Shown here: one piece after another, positions 25,357 through 32,945 of the stretch
Numbering within the stretch: position 1 is the first letter of the stretch
Layout: each line of letters starts with the position of its first letter
NCBI GenBank assembly: GCA_020344315.1
Contig: CP070820.1
Location: forward strand, 993,226-1,030,274
Direction of reading: 5' to 3'
DNA length: 37,049 nt
From: Candidatus Bathyarchaeum sp.
Lineage (GTDB): Archaea; Thermoproteota; Bathyarchaeia; Bathyarchaeales; Bathyarchaeaceae
The notes under the pieces: model-generated
What the model was told of the DNA's origin: nothing
What the model saw: the letters and a program-made list of their open reading frames with translations, nothing else
The model's database searches: none
Made by a program: the position numbers and the translations under genes

Positions 25357-25527
25357 ATGGCTAAATGCACTAACTGTGGAGCCGCAGTTGCCAACCCTCG
25401 AAAAAGCTGGAAAATGGCAGGTCGCCCGGATAAGGCAGGGAAGAGAACCGAATTAACAATAGGACTCTTTGACTGCCCTAGCTGCAATAAAACTTTCAAG
25501 GTTGTCTTAAACAAGCAGAAGATTTGA
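25357..25527 (+). CDS. Cren7-like zinc-ribbon small protein
   Basis: A 56-residue gene with an ideal SD (GGAGGA, 6 bases before the ATG). The protein has two CxxC knuckles, C4-x2-C7 and C40-x2-C43. Between them lies a basic stretch (NPRKSWKMAGRPDKAGKR) and a strand TELTIGLFDC. The knuckles plus the GKR..L.IGLF segment resemble the zinc-ribbon proteins called Cren7-like in TACK archaea; Cren7 itself is a chromatin protein. A general zinc-ribbon RNA- or DNA-binding protein is the alternative. A T8 run at 25656-25663 ends the transcript. An aKMT-like methyltransferase is encoded 5 kb away. Confidence 0.75.
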   Translation: MAKCTNCGAAVANPRKSWKMAGRPDKAGKRTELTIGLFDCPSCNKTFKVVLNKQKI

Positions 25528-25651
25528 GACTCCGGATCTCGCTGAGGTCTGTTTACTCTTGAGGGCAGTGAAACTTTAGGTTGATAGCTATCAGTGGTCT
25601 GAGGATAGAGAAACCCAGAACTAGGAGAACCCTGAGATCCCCCATTATCCT

Positions 25652-25664
25652 CCCCTTTTTTTTG
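25652..25664 (+). terminator. T-run terminator after the Cren7-like gene
   Basis: CCCC followed by eight T (25656-25663), 130 bases past the stop codon and before the signal peptidase gene. Confidence 0.5.
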
Positions 25665-25743
25665 TTTCATGCGTTAGGTTTTTATGTTTGGAATAGAGAA
25701 GAGACCTAAAAACTTCTAAGCGTTACCGGAGCCAAGATTTCGT

Positions 25744-26316
25744 ATGAAGTTGCCTGAGGTATTCAAGCGAGATTACATGTATACGGTCATAATGATTCTT
25801 ATTGTCTTACTTACCGTTTTCATTTTTTGGTACGGTATGAGATTCTTCTTCAGGACAGAACACCCAATCTTAGCTGTGGCTTCGGGAAGCATGGAACCAG
25901 TATTGTACAAAGGGGACCTTATACTTGTTGAGGGAATACAGAATCTAAGCGATATACATGCTGCCTCTGAAGACGCTGACCCTCCCGGCGACATACTTGT
26001 GTATCAAGGAGCAAGGGATCTAATTGTGCACAGGGCAGTTGATAAAAAGATTGTGAATGGAAGGCAGGTCTTCATAACGCATGGCGATGCTAACCAAGCT
26101 GGAGCTCTTGAGCAAGTTGATGAAGACAGTGTTGTTGGTAGATATACAGGGATTAAGGTGCCGGTGCTGGGTCACGTTGCCCTGTTTTTTAATCCCCTTG
26201 AGGTAAAAGTAGCTTTCATTGCGTTATGGATAATAGCTCTGATAATCTTGGAATTAGTTCCCTGGATAAGAAAAAGCTTCAGACGCGACGACACGGAAGA
26301 AAGCCTTTATAAATAA
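25744..26316 (+). CDS. Signal peptidase I (Sec11/SipW type)
   Basis: A 190-residue membrane-bound peptidase that cleaves Sec/Tat signal peptides. TM helix 1 covers residues 12-30. The catalytic serine is S49 in VASGSMEPVLYKGDL. The general base is H96 (DLIVHRAV), as in archaeal and eukaryotic enzymes rather than the bacterial lysine. The aspartate motif THGDANQAG (D115) follows. A second helix near 157-176 ends in a basic tail. The ATG at 25744 has no strong SD. The TBP gene follows 41 bases later, and its TATA box overlaps this stop codon. Confidence 0.93.
   Translation: MKLPEVFKRDYMYTVIMILIVLLTVFIFWYGMRFFFRTEHPILAVASGSMEPVLYKGDLILVEGIQNLSDIHAASEDADPPGDILVYQGARDLIVHRAVDKKIVNGRQVFITHGDANQAGALEQVDEDSVVGRYTGIKVPVLGHVALFFNPLEVKVAFIALWIIALIILELVPWIRKSFRRDDTEESLYK
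26306..26314 (+). promoter_or_regulatory. TATA box of the TBP gene
   Basis: TTTATAAAT overlaps the end of the signal peptidase gene and lies 44-52 bases before the proposed ATA start. AAGGAGGG (26343-26350) is then a strong SD. TBP therefore has its own promoter with a strong match, which would also allow autoregulation. Confidence 0.6.
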
Positions 26317-26357
26317 CTCTGCCAAATTCATGGTGTTTTATTAAGGAGGGACTGGAG

Positions 26358-26927
26358 ATACCTAAGGTTGAAGCTTCTATCCGAATAGAAAATGTTGTAG
26401 CATCTGCTACGTTAAATCAAAGGGTTGACCTAAACGCGGTTGTTAAGGGTTATCCAGGTGTTGAGTATCGTCCGGAACAGTTTCCGGGTTTGGTTTTCAG
26501 GTTAAAGAGACCTAAGACGGCTACCTTGATTTTCAATTCTGGGAAGATGGTTTGTACTGGAGCTAAGTCTGAGAAAGAGGCAAAGAGGGCAGTGATGAAG
26601 GTTATAAGGGAACTGAAGAAGAGCGGAATAATCATCATTGGAAAGCCCGAGTTGAAGATACAGAACATTGTTGCCTCAGCGAATTTGTCTGGCTTAATAG
26701 ACCTCGAACGGTCCGCCTACTCTCTTGGCAGAACCATGTATGAACCCGAACAATTTCCTGGGCTCATCTACAGAATGGATGTACCAAAAGTTGTGATTCT
26801 TCTCTTCGCCAGTGGAAAACTGGTTTGCACAGGCGCCAAGAAAGAAGAAGATGTTTACGAGGCAGTCAGCAAACTTCATAAAACACTTGAAGAAGAAGAC
26901 CTGATATACTACGAAGAAATCAAGTAA
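26358..26927 (+). CDS. tbp: TATA-binding protein (TBP), apparent ATA start
   Basis: A complete 189-residue TBP made of two direct repeats. The halves match each other: IRIENVVASATL / LKIQNIVASANL, then YRPEQFPGLVFR / YEPEQFPGLIYR, and FNSGKMVCTGAK / FASGKLVCTGAK. It binds promoter TATA boxes and recruits TFB and RNA polymerase. The natural N-terminus (PKVEASIRIENVV) is in frame and opens at 26358 with ATA where an ATG is expected. AAGGAGGG sits eight bases upstream. No ATG, GTG or TTG exists in frame before the internal ATG at 26490, which would remove half of repeat one. A CTG at 26352 is the other possible start. An ATG-to-ATA change in the assembly is the simple alternative. Confidence 0.9.
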   Translation: MPKVEASIRIENVVASATLNQRVDLNAVVKGYPGVEYRPEQFPGLVFRLKRPKTATLIFNSGKMVCTGAKSEKEAKRAVMKVIRELKKSGIIIIGKPELKIQNIVASANLSGLIDLERSAYSLGRTMYEPEQFPGLIYRMDVPKVVILLFASGKLVCTGAKKEEDVYEAVSKLHKTLEEEDLIYYEEIK

Positions 26928-26929
26928 CC

Positions 26930-26950
26930 CCCTTTTTTAGGTTTTTTCTT
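26930..26950 (+). terminator. Double T-run terminator after TBP
   Basis: Two runs of six T (26933-26938 and 26942-26947) begin six bases past the TBP stop. Confidence 0.5.
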
Positions 26951-27028
26951 CTCACCCTTGGTTCAATTAGAAGATAGAACAGAGACCGTACATCATAAAG
27001 GCAGTTTCTCCATATGGCAGATAGCCGC

Positions 27029-27646
27029 TTATTTTCTTTTTGCTTGTTTCAGTATGGTATCCAACTGGTCTTCTGTTATAGCGCCTATGTCATGTAGTTT
27101 TTGGGCAGTTTCACTCGTTGTAAGAAGATAATGAAGCTTGATGCCATCTTTAGCCAAATTAGCTTTTCCATTTTCCTCTCGATCCAGCAAAACAACGGCG
27201 TCAGTTACCACGCCCCCCTCGGCTCTAACTGCTTCAGCAGCTTTCAGTATAGACCCCCCACGGGTTATGAGATCATCAATCAATAAAACGCGGTCACCGG
27301 GCAGTAGAATCCCCTCCACCCGCCTTTCCCTCCCGTGCTTTCGTTCGGTTGGGCGAACGTAAATGAAGGGTTTTTCGAGGTGGTATGCGATGATTGATGA
27401 GAAGGATATGCCTGCGGTGGGGATGCCAGCGATTCTGTCAAAGCCGTCGGCTTCTATGTCGCTTTTTATCACTGCAAGGTAGAAGTCGCAGATTCTTTTA
27501 AAGGCATCAGGAAAACTTGGAACAATTCTTAGGTCTATGTAGTAGGGGCTTACCTCGCCGCTGGTGAGCTTGAAAGTTCCAAATTTCAAAGCGCCAATCC
27601 TGTTTAGGATTCTGCCCAGCTCAGCCTTCATCTCTTCCTTCTCCAA
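27029..27646 (-). CDS. pyrE: Orotate phosphoribosyltransferase
   Basis: A 205-residue PRTase that joins orotate to PRPP to give OMP in pyrimidine synthesis. The PRPP motif is VLLIDDLITRGGSIL near residue 120, and the PyrE-type loop YVRPTERKHGRERRVEG precedes it with catalytic lysine/arginine residues. The N-terminal FGTFKLTSGEVSPYYIDLR is characteristic of PyrE. The start is TTG: AAGGAGG lies at good spacing before it, while the ATG five codons later lacks that spacing. No other pyr gene is nearby. It is convergent with the TBP gene and divergent from LarA. Confidence 0.94.
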   Translation of the reverse strand: MEKEEMKAELGRILNRIGALKFGTFKLTSGEVSPYYIDLRIVPSFPDAFKRICDFYLAVIKSDIEADGFDRIAGIPTAGISFSSIIAYHLEKPFIYVRPTERKHGRERRVEGILLPGDRVLLIDDLITRGGSILKAAEAVRAEGGVVTDAVVLLDREENGKANLAKDGIKLHYLLTTSETAQKLHDIGAITEDQLDTILKQAKRK

Positions 27647-27769
27647 GCCCCCGCCTCCTTGCTGTTAAGAGTTATGTATGCTGGGGTTTTAAAGAATTTT
27701 TGTGTATTTTCTCCGTTACTTTTAAATGAACCGCCAAGAAAATCTTCTAGCCAATCAGAAGTGGCTTAA

Positions 27770-29047
27770 ATGGTTGATGTCTGGCTTCCTTATGGGAGAA
27801 CCGAGGTTTGTGCAAGAATCCCTACCCGAAACTTTCTGGGTTCTATAGAACCTGAAGAAAAGTCGGGAGTGGCAGATTCTAGAGCTGAAATTGAGAGAGC
27901 TCTAAGTCAGCCCATTGGGACAAAACGATTGAGTGAAATTGCAAAGGCGAGTGACAGAGTAGCTATAGTTGTTGATGACGCAACTCGAGCAACCCCAAGT
28001 CATTTGATGATCCTCCCCTTATTAGATGAGCTTAACGAAGCTGGAGTAAAGGATGAAGACGTCACCTTGATTTTTGGTTGCGGCTCTCATCGCCCAGTCA
28101 ATCCAGAAGAGACGAAAAGACTTGTGGGAGAAGAGGCACTAGCAAGAGTCAAAGCTATAAGCCATAACTGCAAGGCAGAGGATCAAGTTTTTCTAGACAA
28201 AACATCCTTCGGAACCAAAGTCTACGTTAACAAGGTCTTCGCCGAAGCCGATGTGAAAGTTTTGGCAGGAGACATAAACCTGCATTACTACGCTGGCTAC
28301 GGAGGCGGAAGAAAAGGAGTCCTTCCTGCAGTTTCAAGTGCCGAGACAATTCAGAAAAATCACGCAATGCTCCTGCATCCAAAAGCAGTGACCGGAGTAT
28401 TAGAGGGAAATCCTGTACATGAAGATATGATGGAAGCAGCTAGACTCGCCAAGGTCAACTTCATCCTGAACATCGTAACAAACAGCAAAAAAGAGTTGAT
28501 TCAAGCCTTCGCTGGAGACGTGGAACAAGCCTTCCTCGAGGGAACAAAACTCGTAGACGAGATGTACAAAGTTCCAATCGAGCAGAGGGCAAACATTGTT
28601 GTCGTAAGTGCCGGCGGACATCCCATGGACATTAATCTCTTCCAAGCCTCCAAAGGAATCCACAATGCCCTTAAAGCTGTGAAGAGAAAAGGCGTCATCA
28701 TATTGGTAGCAGAGTGCCCCGAAGGACATGGAAACGAAGTCTTCTGCGAATGGATGGAAAAATTCAACGACCTGAAACGCATAGAAAAGGAGATAAAGAA
28801 ACGCTTCGTTCTAGGAGGGCACAAAGCCTACTACTTAACCAAGGCGTTACAAAAAGTTAACATAATCTTGGTCTCAGTTATGCCTGACTACTACGCAGTG
28901 AACACCTTCAAATTGAGGACAGCAAGGGCACTGAACGATGCTATGCGAGACGCCTTCGAACTAGCAGGCAAAAACGCCAAAGTATACGCTATGCCCTACG
29001 GAAGCGCTACCTTGCCTGTTTTCAAAACTGAGGAACAAATTATTTAG
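27770..29047 (+). CDS. larA: Nickel-pincer-cofactor lactate racemase family protein (LarA-like)
   Basis: A 425-residue protein. The motifs DDATRATPSHLM, GCGSHRPVNPEE (H107), NLHYYAGYGGGRKGVLP (H172, K182) and IQKNH (H198) correspond to LarA residues H108, H174, K184 and H200, where the lysine holds the nickel pincer cofactor. It may racemise lactate or another 2-hydroxy acid; LarA homologues have varied substrates. The cofactor-making genes larB, larC and larE are not in this window. TATA (CTTTTAAATG, 27718-27727) lies 45 bases upstream of the ATG. The next gene, purC, converges on it. Confidence 0.9.
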   Translation: MVDVWLPYGRTEVCARIPTRNFLGSIEPEEKSGVADSRAEIERALSQPIGTKRLSEIAKASDRVAIVVDDATRATPSHLMILPLLDELNEAGVKDEDVTLIFGCGSHRPVNPEETKRLVGEEALARVKAISHNCKAEDQVFLDKTSFGTKVYVNKVFAEADVKVLAGDINLHYYAGYGGGRKGVLPAVSSAETIQKNHAMLLHPKAVTGVLEGNPVHEDMMEAARLAKVNFILNIVTNSKKELIQAFAGDVEQAFLEGTKLVDEMYKVPIEQRANIVVVSAGGHPMDINLFQASKGIHNALKAVKRKGVIILVAECPEGHGNEVFCEWMEKFNDLKRIEKEIKKRFVLGGHKAYYLTKALQKVNIILVSVMPDYYAVNTFKLRTARALNDAMRDAFELAGKNAKVYAMPYGSATLPVFKTEEQII

Positions 29048-29057
29048 TGCGTCGTCT

Positions 29058-29849
29058 TCATAGGTCCCTGAATTTTGCAGTTACTTTCGCTATTTCCTCA
29101 AACTTGGTTAGAACCTTGTCGATTTTTTCGCCCATTCTGTATGTATCCTTGTCAAGCCTTCCTTCAGGATCAAGCTCCTTCAGTACATTAGGTTGGTTAA
29201 GATTGGGAGTTTTGTGAGCGTAAGGCCACAATCTGAAGGAGCCCCCAGTAATCTCGTCTATCAGGTAAACTTTTCCTTCGATGATACCGTACTCAAGCTT
29301 CATGTCAACTAGCTGGATGTCAAAGTGGGCGAAGACTCTTTCGAGGTGCAGAAAGATTTCGGCGTTCATCCTCCGCATCTCAGCGTATTCACTACCGCCT
29401 TTTGCCCTGACAATATAGTCGATGTAGGTGTCAGCTAGCATAGGATCATGCAAAGGATCATCTTTGTAATGAAACTGGGTGATAACAGGATCAAATCTCG
29501 TTCCCTCGACTTCATTCCCCCATTTCAATATGGAACCTGCGGCGATTCTACGACTAACAACTTCGAGGTTTATCTTTCGATCCAGTTTCTTTACAAGAAC
29601 AACTTTTTCCTGAGGACTGGAAACATAATGCGTTCGAGCACCCTTACGATTAAGCAACTCAAAGATGTCCCGATTAGTTCTCCAATCCACCAAAGCCTTT
29701 CCTTTGATAATATCATGTTTAACCCCGTCTCCCGCCGTGATGTCATCCTTGAAGACCATAAAGACCGTCTTCTCATCTTCCGGGTTCTCATAAATTATCT
29801 TGGTTTTTCCTTCCGCAAGCTTTTTCAAGGAACTAAAATCGATCAACAT
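29058..29849 (-). CDS. purC: SAICAR synthetase (PurC)
   Basis: About 263 residues, normal for PurC. It couples CAIR with aspartate using ATP in purine synthesis. Seen: the glycine-rich AEGKTKIIYENPED, then VFKDDITAGDGVKHD, RRIAAGSILKWG, LVDMKLEYG and the C-terminal DEITGGSFRLWP. The frame opens at a GTG at 29864, but the ATG at 29849 is preceded by GAGGG at good spacing and starts close to the family N-terminus. It is convergent with LarA, 11 bases away. No other pur gene is adjacent; pyrE lies 2 kb away. Confidence 0.94.
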   Translation of the reverse strand: MLIDFSSLKKLAEGKTKIIYENPEDEKTVFMVFKDDITAGDGVKHDIIKGKALVDWRTNRDIFELLNRKGARTHYVSSPQEKVVLVKKLDRKINLEVVSRRIAAGSILKWGNEVEGTRFDPVITQFHYKDDPLHDPMLADTYIDYIVRAKGGSEYAEMRRMNAEIFLHLERVFAHFDIQLVDMKLEYGIIEGKVYLIDEITGGSFRLWPYAHKTPNLNQPNVLKELDPEGRLDKDTYRMGEKIDKVLTKFEEIAKVTAKFRDL

Positions 29850-29985
29850 GGATTCTACCCTCACATTTCTACAGCGAAATCAGGTATGTGAAACAGGTTA
29901 TTTTAAGTTGTCTAACCTCTCCAGAGCAACCGATAAAAAGCTGCTCCTGCTGGCGAACCGATAGCAGTAGCACGCCTATGCCACT

Positions 29986-30993
29986 TTAGGCATAGAAGTT
30001 CTTCAACACTTTTAGTGCATTCAGAGTAATCCATTTGCTGGGTTTGCCTTTCTGTTCGATGTTTGTTTGGAAACGGCCGTTGAAAGTTCTTTCCAAGCTC
30101 CATCGCCCATGATCATCTTGCTTAGAAATCACTAAATCTACCGCTTCTTGCATTCGCTCGTCCCTGTAACCAAGCTTCGTCAATATACCCAAGATTTCCA
30201 AAGCATCTGTCTGGTACATAAGGGGAAAGCCGAATCGGAGCCAACTAGGCTTGGAAACACGATTTAGGTTGTGGCTTCTTTTGTGGATATGATGAATCAA
30301 CAGGTATTCTGCTCCCGTTTCGATCTTTGCCTTAACATCTTCAGGTCTTTTGTCGGCTGGAATCGCTGCCAATGCTTTCAATGCTTTGACAACACCCATG
30401 TGACAAGAATGTTTCCCAAAGCAACCTGTAGCTTTGTCATAGGGCCAACCTTTAGGACGATGCTCTATGCCGTCATCAAATCTTTGATAAGTGGTGATCC
30501 AGTTTACTCCACGTTCAACTCGGGGGTCTGCCAAATATCCAAGTCTAATAAAGCTCCACACCATGTTGCCTGTTAAGCAGGGAATAACGCCGCTGTGCCT
30601 GCCTCCGCCAGTTCTTGCACTGGCGCAAAAGGAGAAACCGCCGCTCTCATGATCTTGAGAGTTCTCTAAAATGAATTTGCATGCCTTTTTGACTCTTTCA
30701 TCCCTTCCATCTGCTCCGTGTTCCGCCAAGATTATGAGCTGCCACACCGTACCCTTGTACTTAGCAGTGTAGAATCGTTCAGGCGTTTCCCAGTAACCTT
30801 GGGCACTCTGCTTAGCCAAAATTTTGGGTACTACTCCGAAGTTCATGATTTCGTTTTTTGCTTTCACTACTTCAGGATCTTTGTCAGGTTTTTCTAAAAG
30901 CTCAGTGAGGGTGAAGAATCGTACTGAAGGATTGTTCTTTTCTAACAACCAACCTGTTGGATTCTCTTTCAACAGGGATTTCCAGTCACTCAT
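29986..30993 (-). CDS. Alpha/alpha-toroid (prenyltransferase/squalene-cyclase-like) protein
   Basis: A 335-residue protein with repeated helical-hairpin motifs. They show as QSAQGYWETPERFYTAKYKG, LENSQDHESGGFSF, GWPYDKATGCFGKHSCH and SKQDDHGRWSLER, which resemble the QW-type repeats of terpene cyclases and protein prenyltransferase beta subunits. No DDxxD, DCTAE or zinc triad is evident, so catalysis is uncertain. Some databases carry a 'nitrogen fixation' name for such proteins, which the sequence does not support. The ATG at 30993 is preferred over 31014 because AAGGGG lies seven bases before it. It follows the HTH_42 gene by 25 bases, an operon. Confidence 0.75.
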   Translation of the reverse strand: MSDWKSLLKENPTGWLLEKNNPSVRFFTLTELLEKPDKDPEVVKAKNEIMNFGVVPKILAKQSAQGYWETPERFYTAKYKGTVWQLIILAEHGADGRDERVKKACKFILENSQDHESGGFSFCASARTGGGRHSGVIPCLTGNMVWSFIRLGYLADPRVERGVNWITTYQRFDDGIEHRPKGWPYDKATGCFGKHSCHMGVVKALKALAAIPADKRPEDVKAKIETGAEYLLIHHIHKRSHNLNRVSKPSWLRFGFPLMYQTDALEILGILTKLGYRDERMQEAVDLVISKQDDHGRWSLERTFNGRFQTNIEQKGKPSKWITLNALKVLKNFYA

Positions 30994-31018
30994 ACTTTTC
31001 CCCTTGCATTCCATGTTA

Positions 31019-32191
31019 TTAAGAGTCTCGTAGAGGTGACATGAATCCTCCGGCGGTTCTTCGTGGTAAAGGAATCATGGAGTCGCATTCGTTGATCTGA
31101 ACTTCTTTATCAGCTATGAATCTCCCAATTTTCTGTGCTTTCGAACGTATTTCAGTTAGTACACTGTCTTCAGCGTCCTCGAAGAGGAGAATTTTAACAA
31201 CTGGTTTTTTTGCTTCTTTGAAGTCCCAAACTCCTGCTATTCTTCCATCTAACAAGATTGTTGAAGTAGCGTTACCTGATCGGTCAAACACTCTGTCATA
31301 GTGCTGATAGGACAGATATCTTTCGCGCTGCTTGTAACCCATTATGTAAGAATCAAGGGCTGGCAACAAATTCACTACTCGATTTTTAGGGGGAGTTATC
31401 TTTTCCAGAAAACTGTCCGATTGGAGCATAATGAAACCGTCTTCCAGGCCCTCAATCTCAACCCTAACTATCTGTTCTTTGATTTTCTTTAATGCTTCTT
31501 GAATTGCTGTTTTTTTCAAACCAGTCCACCAAATGATGTCCTTTTCGGTCACAGGACCAAAGGAACTTAAGTAGTATTGTACCAACAGGGCTACTGCCTG
31601 GGCTTCGTTTGGCTCGTTGAGGTCTATGTCTGGAAAGTAATCATGAAAAGGATAGTAAGTGTGGATGTTGCTTTTCCATCCCTTTTTCGGATTTCCGCGT
31701 ATCAACAGCCCTTGGTCAGACATTAAATTCAAGATTGCAGAAATGTTTAATTCAGTCATTAATTCGTTCTTTACTTCTTTCGCTGTCATTCCCCCGCCTT
31801 TGAGCACTTCCAGAACCAGTTTGGACATCTTGACGTATTCTTTTTGACTGACTCCCAAATATCTGCTGTAACGTTCAGAGGTGAGTTTCACCATCTTTTT
31901 GGTTGCGGAATATGCTATTGGGATCATTTGCTTTGGGATGATGTACACAGTTTTTCGTACACATCGAATCTTACCGAGACTTCTTTTCGCATATAACTCT
32001 TCATCTAACTTTTTCCTTGTGAAATTCTTGGCTCTTGAGAAGATGGAGAGGTAGGGTGTTTTGGGTATGGTAGCATGGAGACCGCCTACATCATTCACAA
32101 TTTTAATAACATCATCAATTTTGGAATCATCAGTTAAATGTTGTTTGCGCAAAATGAAGTTGTTAACTAGATTTAGGTTGAGATCGCTCAT
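31019..32191 (-). CDS. Winged-helix HTH_42 family protein (AlkZ/YcaQ-like fold)
   Basis: A 390-residue protein of the HTH_42 family, whose studied members (AlkZ, YcaQ) are DNA glycosylases acting on alkylated bases and crosslinks. The N-terminal GGLHATIPKTPYLSIFSRAKN, the middle RETVY-type segment (KTVYIIPKQMIPIAYSATKK), DIIWWTGLKKTAI and the late FDRSGNATSTILLDGRIAGVWDF match. The glutamine-containing catalytic motif (QxQ or QxD) of the studied enzymes is replaced here by HAT. The start is ATG at 32191. It shares an operon with the toroid protein. Other archaeal members with the HAT form have no known role. Confidence 0.85.
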   Translation of the reverse strand: MSDLNLNLVNNFILRKQHLTDDSKIDDVIKIVNDVGGLHATIPKTPYLSIFSRAKNFTRKKLDEELYAKRSLGKIRCVRKTVYIIPKQMIPIAYSATKKMVKLTSERYSRYLGVSQKEYVKMSKLVLEVLKGGGMTAKEVKNELMTELNISAILNLMSDQGLLIRGNPKKGWKSNIHTYYPFHDYFPDIDLNEPNEAQAVALLVQYYLSSFGPVTEKDIIWWTGLKKTAIQEALKKIKEQIVRVEIEGLEDGFIMLQSDSFLEKITPPKNRVVNLLPALDSYIMGYKQRERYLSYQHYDRVFDRSGNATSTILLDGRIAGVWDFKEAKKPVVKILLFEDAEDSVLTEIRSKAQKIGRFIADKEVQINECDSMIPLPRRTAGGFMSPLRDS

Positions 32192-32260
32192 TAATCATTA
32201 CCCACTAATCAAGCATAGGAAATTTACTTTGAAATCTCTTCCTTAGACAAGAGATTATTA

Positions 32261-32493
32261 TGAAAAACATAAAGGTGTGGGTTCACTGAGAAGGAAAAAA
32301 CCAGTAAAAAAGAACTGTACCAGAAAAAGGCAAGAATTTACCGGTCTCAGGAAATTTCAGTAATGAAGGCGCTTGGCGACGAGCCGTTGTTCACAGCCTT
32401 GGAACGTTTTTCAGATTTCTATGTGGATTCTTGAAGCGGGAATTAAAGCCGGTGTTGTCGAGTTCTGAGATTGACAATTTTGTTCAGGAGTAA
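32261..32493 (+). pseudogene. Small unknown gene split by a one-base frameshift
   Basis: An ATG at 32261 opens a 57-residue frame (MKNIKVWFTEKEKTSKKELY and on to ALERFSDFYVDS) ending at TGA 32434. The next frame continues without a break as LKRELKPVLSSSEIDNFVQE to TAA 32493. One inserted base near 32430 would join the two into a 77-residue protein. The family is not recognised. Either a decayed gene or an assembly error explains the shift. The small helical, charged character (KKELYQKKARIY) gives no function. Confidence 0.4.
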
Positions 32494-32582
32494 TAACAGA
32501 AGTTATAGTGGTTGGGGAAAATGTGGTGACTGTAGCCGAGTGGACAACTTTTCATTCGACATTTCCTTAATCATTGTTGTCT

Positions 32583-32805
32583 TTAGATGCATCCGCCGCA
32601 GTTGACGCAGCCGCTCATTATGCCTCTGCACCACATTGGTAGTGGTCGTTGTGGCTTCTCGGTTTCTGTTTCCGATTTTATCTTTTTTTTAGCCAGGCTT
32701 TGGCTCCTGTGGGTGTGTTCTTGTAATGCCATGCGCTTTCACCGAAATAACTAATGTGTCCGTCTGGATTATTTTTTAAGGTTAGAAAATAGGATATTTT
32801 GACAT
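32583..32805 (-). pseudogene. Small Cys-rich gene with two one-base frameshifts
   Basis: On the minus strand, ATG at 32805 begins MSKYPIF. One extra base in a T4 run would continue it as LTLKNNPDGHISYFGESAWH, then KNTPTGAKAWLKK. One extra base in the following A8 run continues as IKSETETEKPQRPLPMWC and ends RGIMSGCVNCGGCI. The end has a CxxCxxC motif, a candidate metal site. TATA (TTATATAAAC) lies 26-36 bases before the ATG. An intact 49-residue frame also exists in this stretch from ATG 32732, using only the last third. Both breaks are in homopolymers. The family is not recognised. Confidence 0.4.
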
Positions 32806-32829
32806 TTTAGTTACGTCAAGTGTTACTTA

Positions 32830-32842
32830 AGTTTATATAATA
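32830..32842. promoter_or_regulatory. Bidirectional TATA element
   Basis: GTTTATATAATAGG reads as a TATA box on both strands: 26-36 bases before the minus-strand ATG at 32805, and about 105 bases before the plus-strand gene at 32946, giving an 80-base leader. Confidence 0.45.
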
Positions 32843-32859
32843 GGAAGGCGGATTATAGC

Positions 32860-32902
32860 ATGTAGGGATTAGTTACAGCGAATGTTACTTTTATCCCTAC
32901 AT
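32860..32902 (+). promoter_or_regulatory. 10-bp perfect inverted repeat in the leader of the winged-helix orphan
   Basis: ATGTAGGGAT (32860-32869) is perfectly complementary to ATCCCTACAT (32893-32902), with a 23-base loop. It begins about where transcription should start from the TATA element at 32831-32842 and ends 43 bases before the coding start. It could be an operator or an RNA hairpin. Confidence 0.6.
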
Positions 32903-32945
32903 AATGAAACATATGTGACGAAAAGAGAAGGAGGATAATGAAAGT

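Noticed and set aside
29986..30993. Nitrogen-fixation annotation for the toroid protein.
   Set aside because: No NifH P-loop or iron-sulfur motifs; the sequence has terpene-cyclase-like helical repeats.
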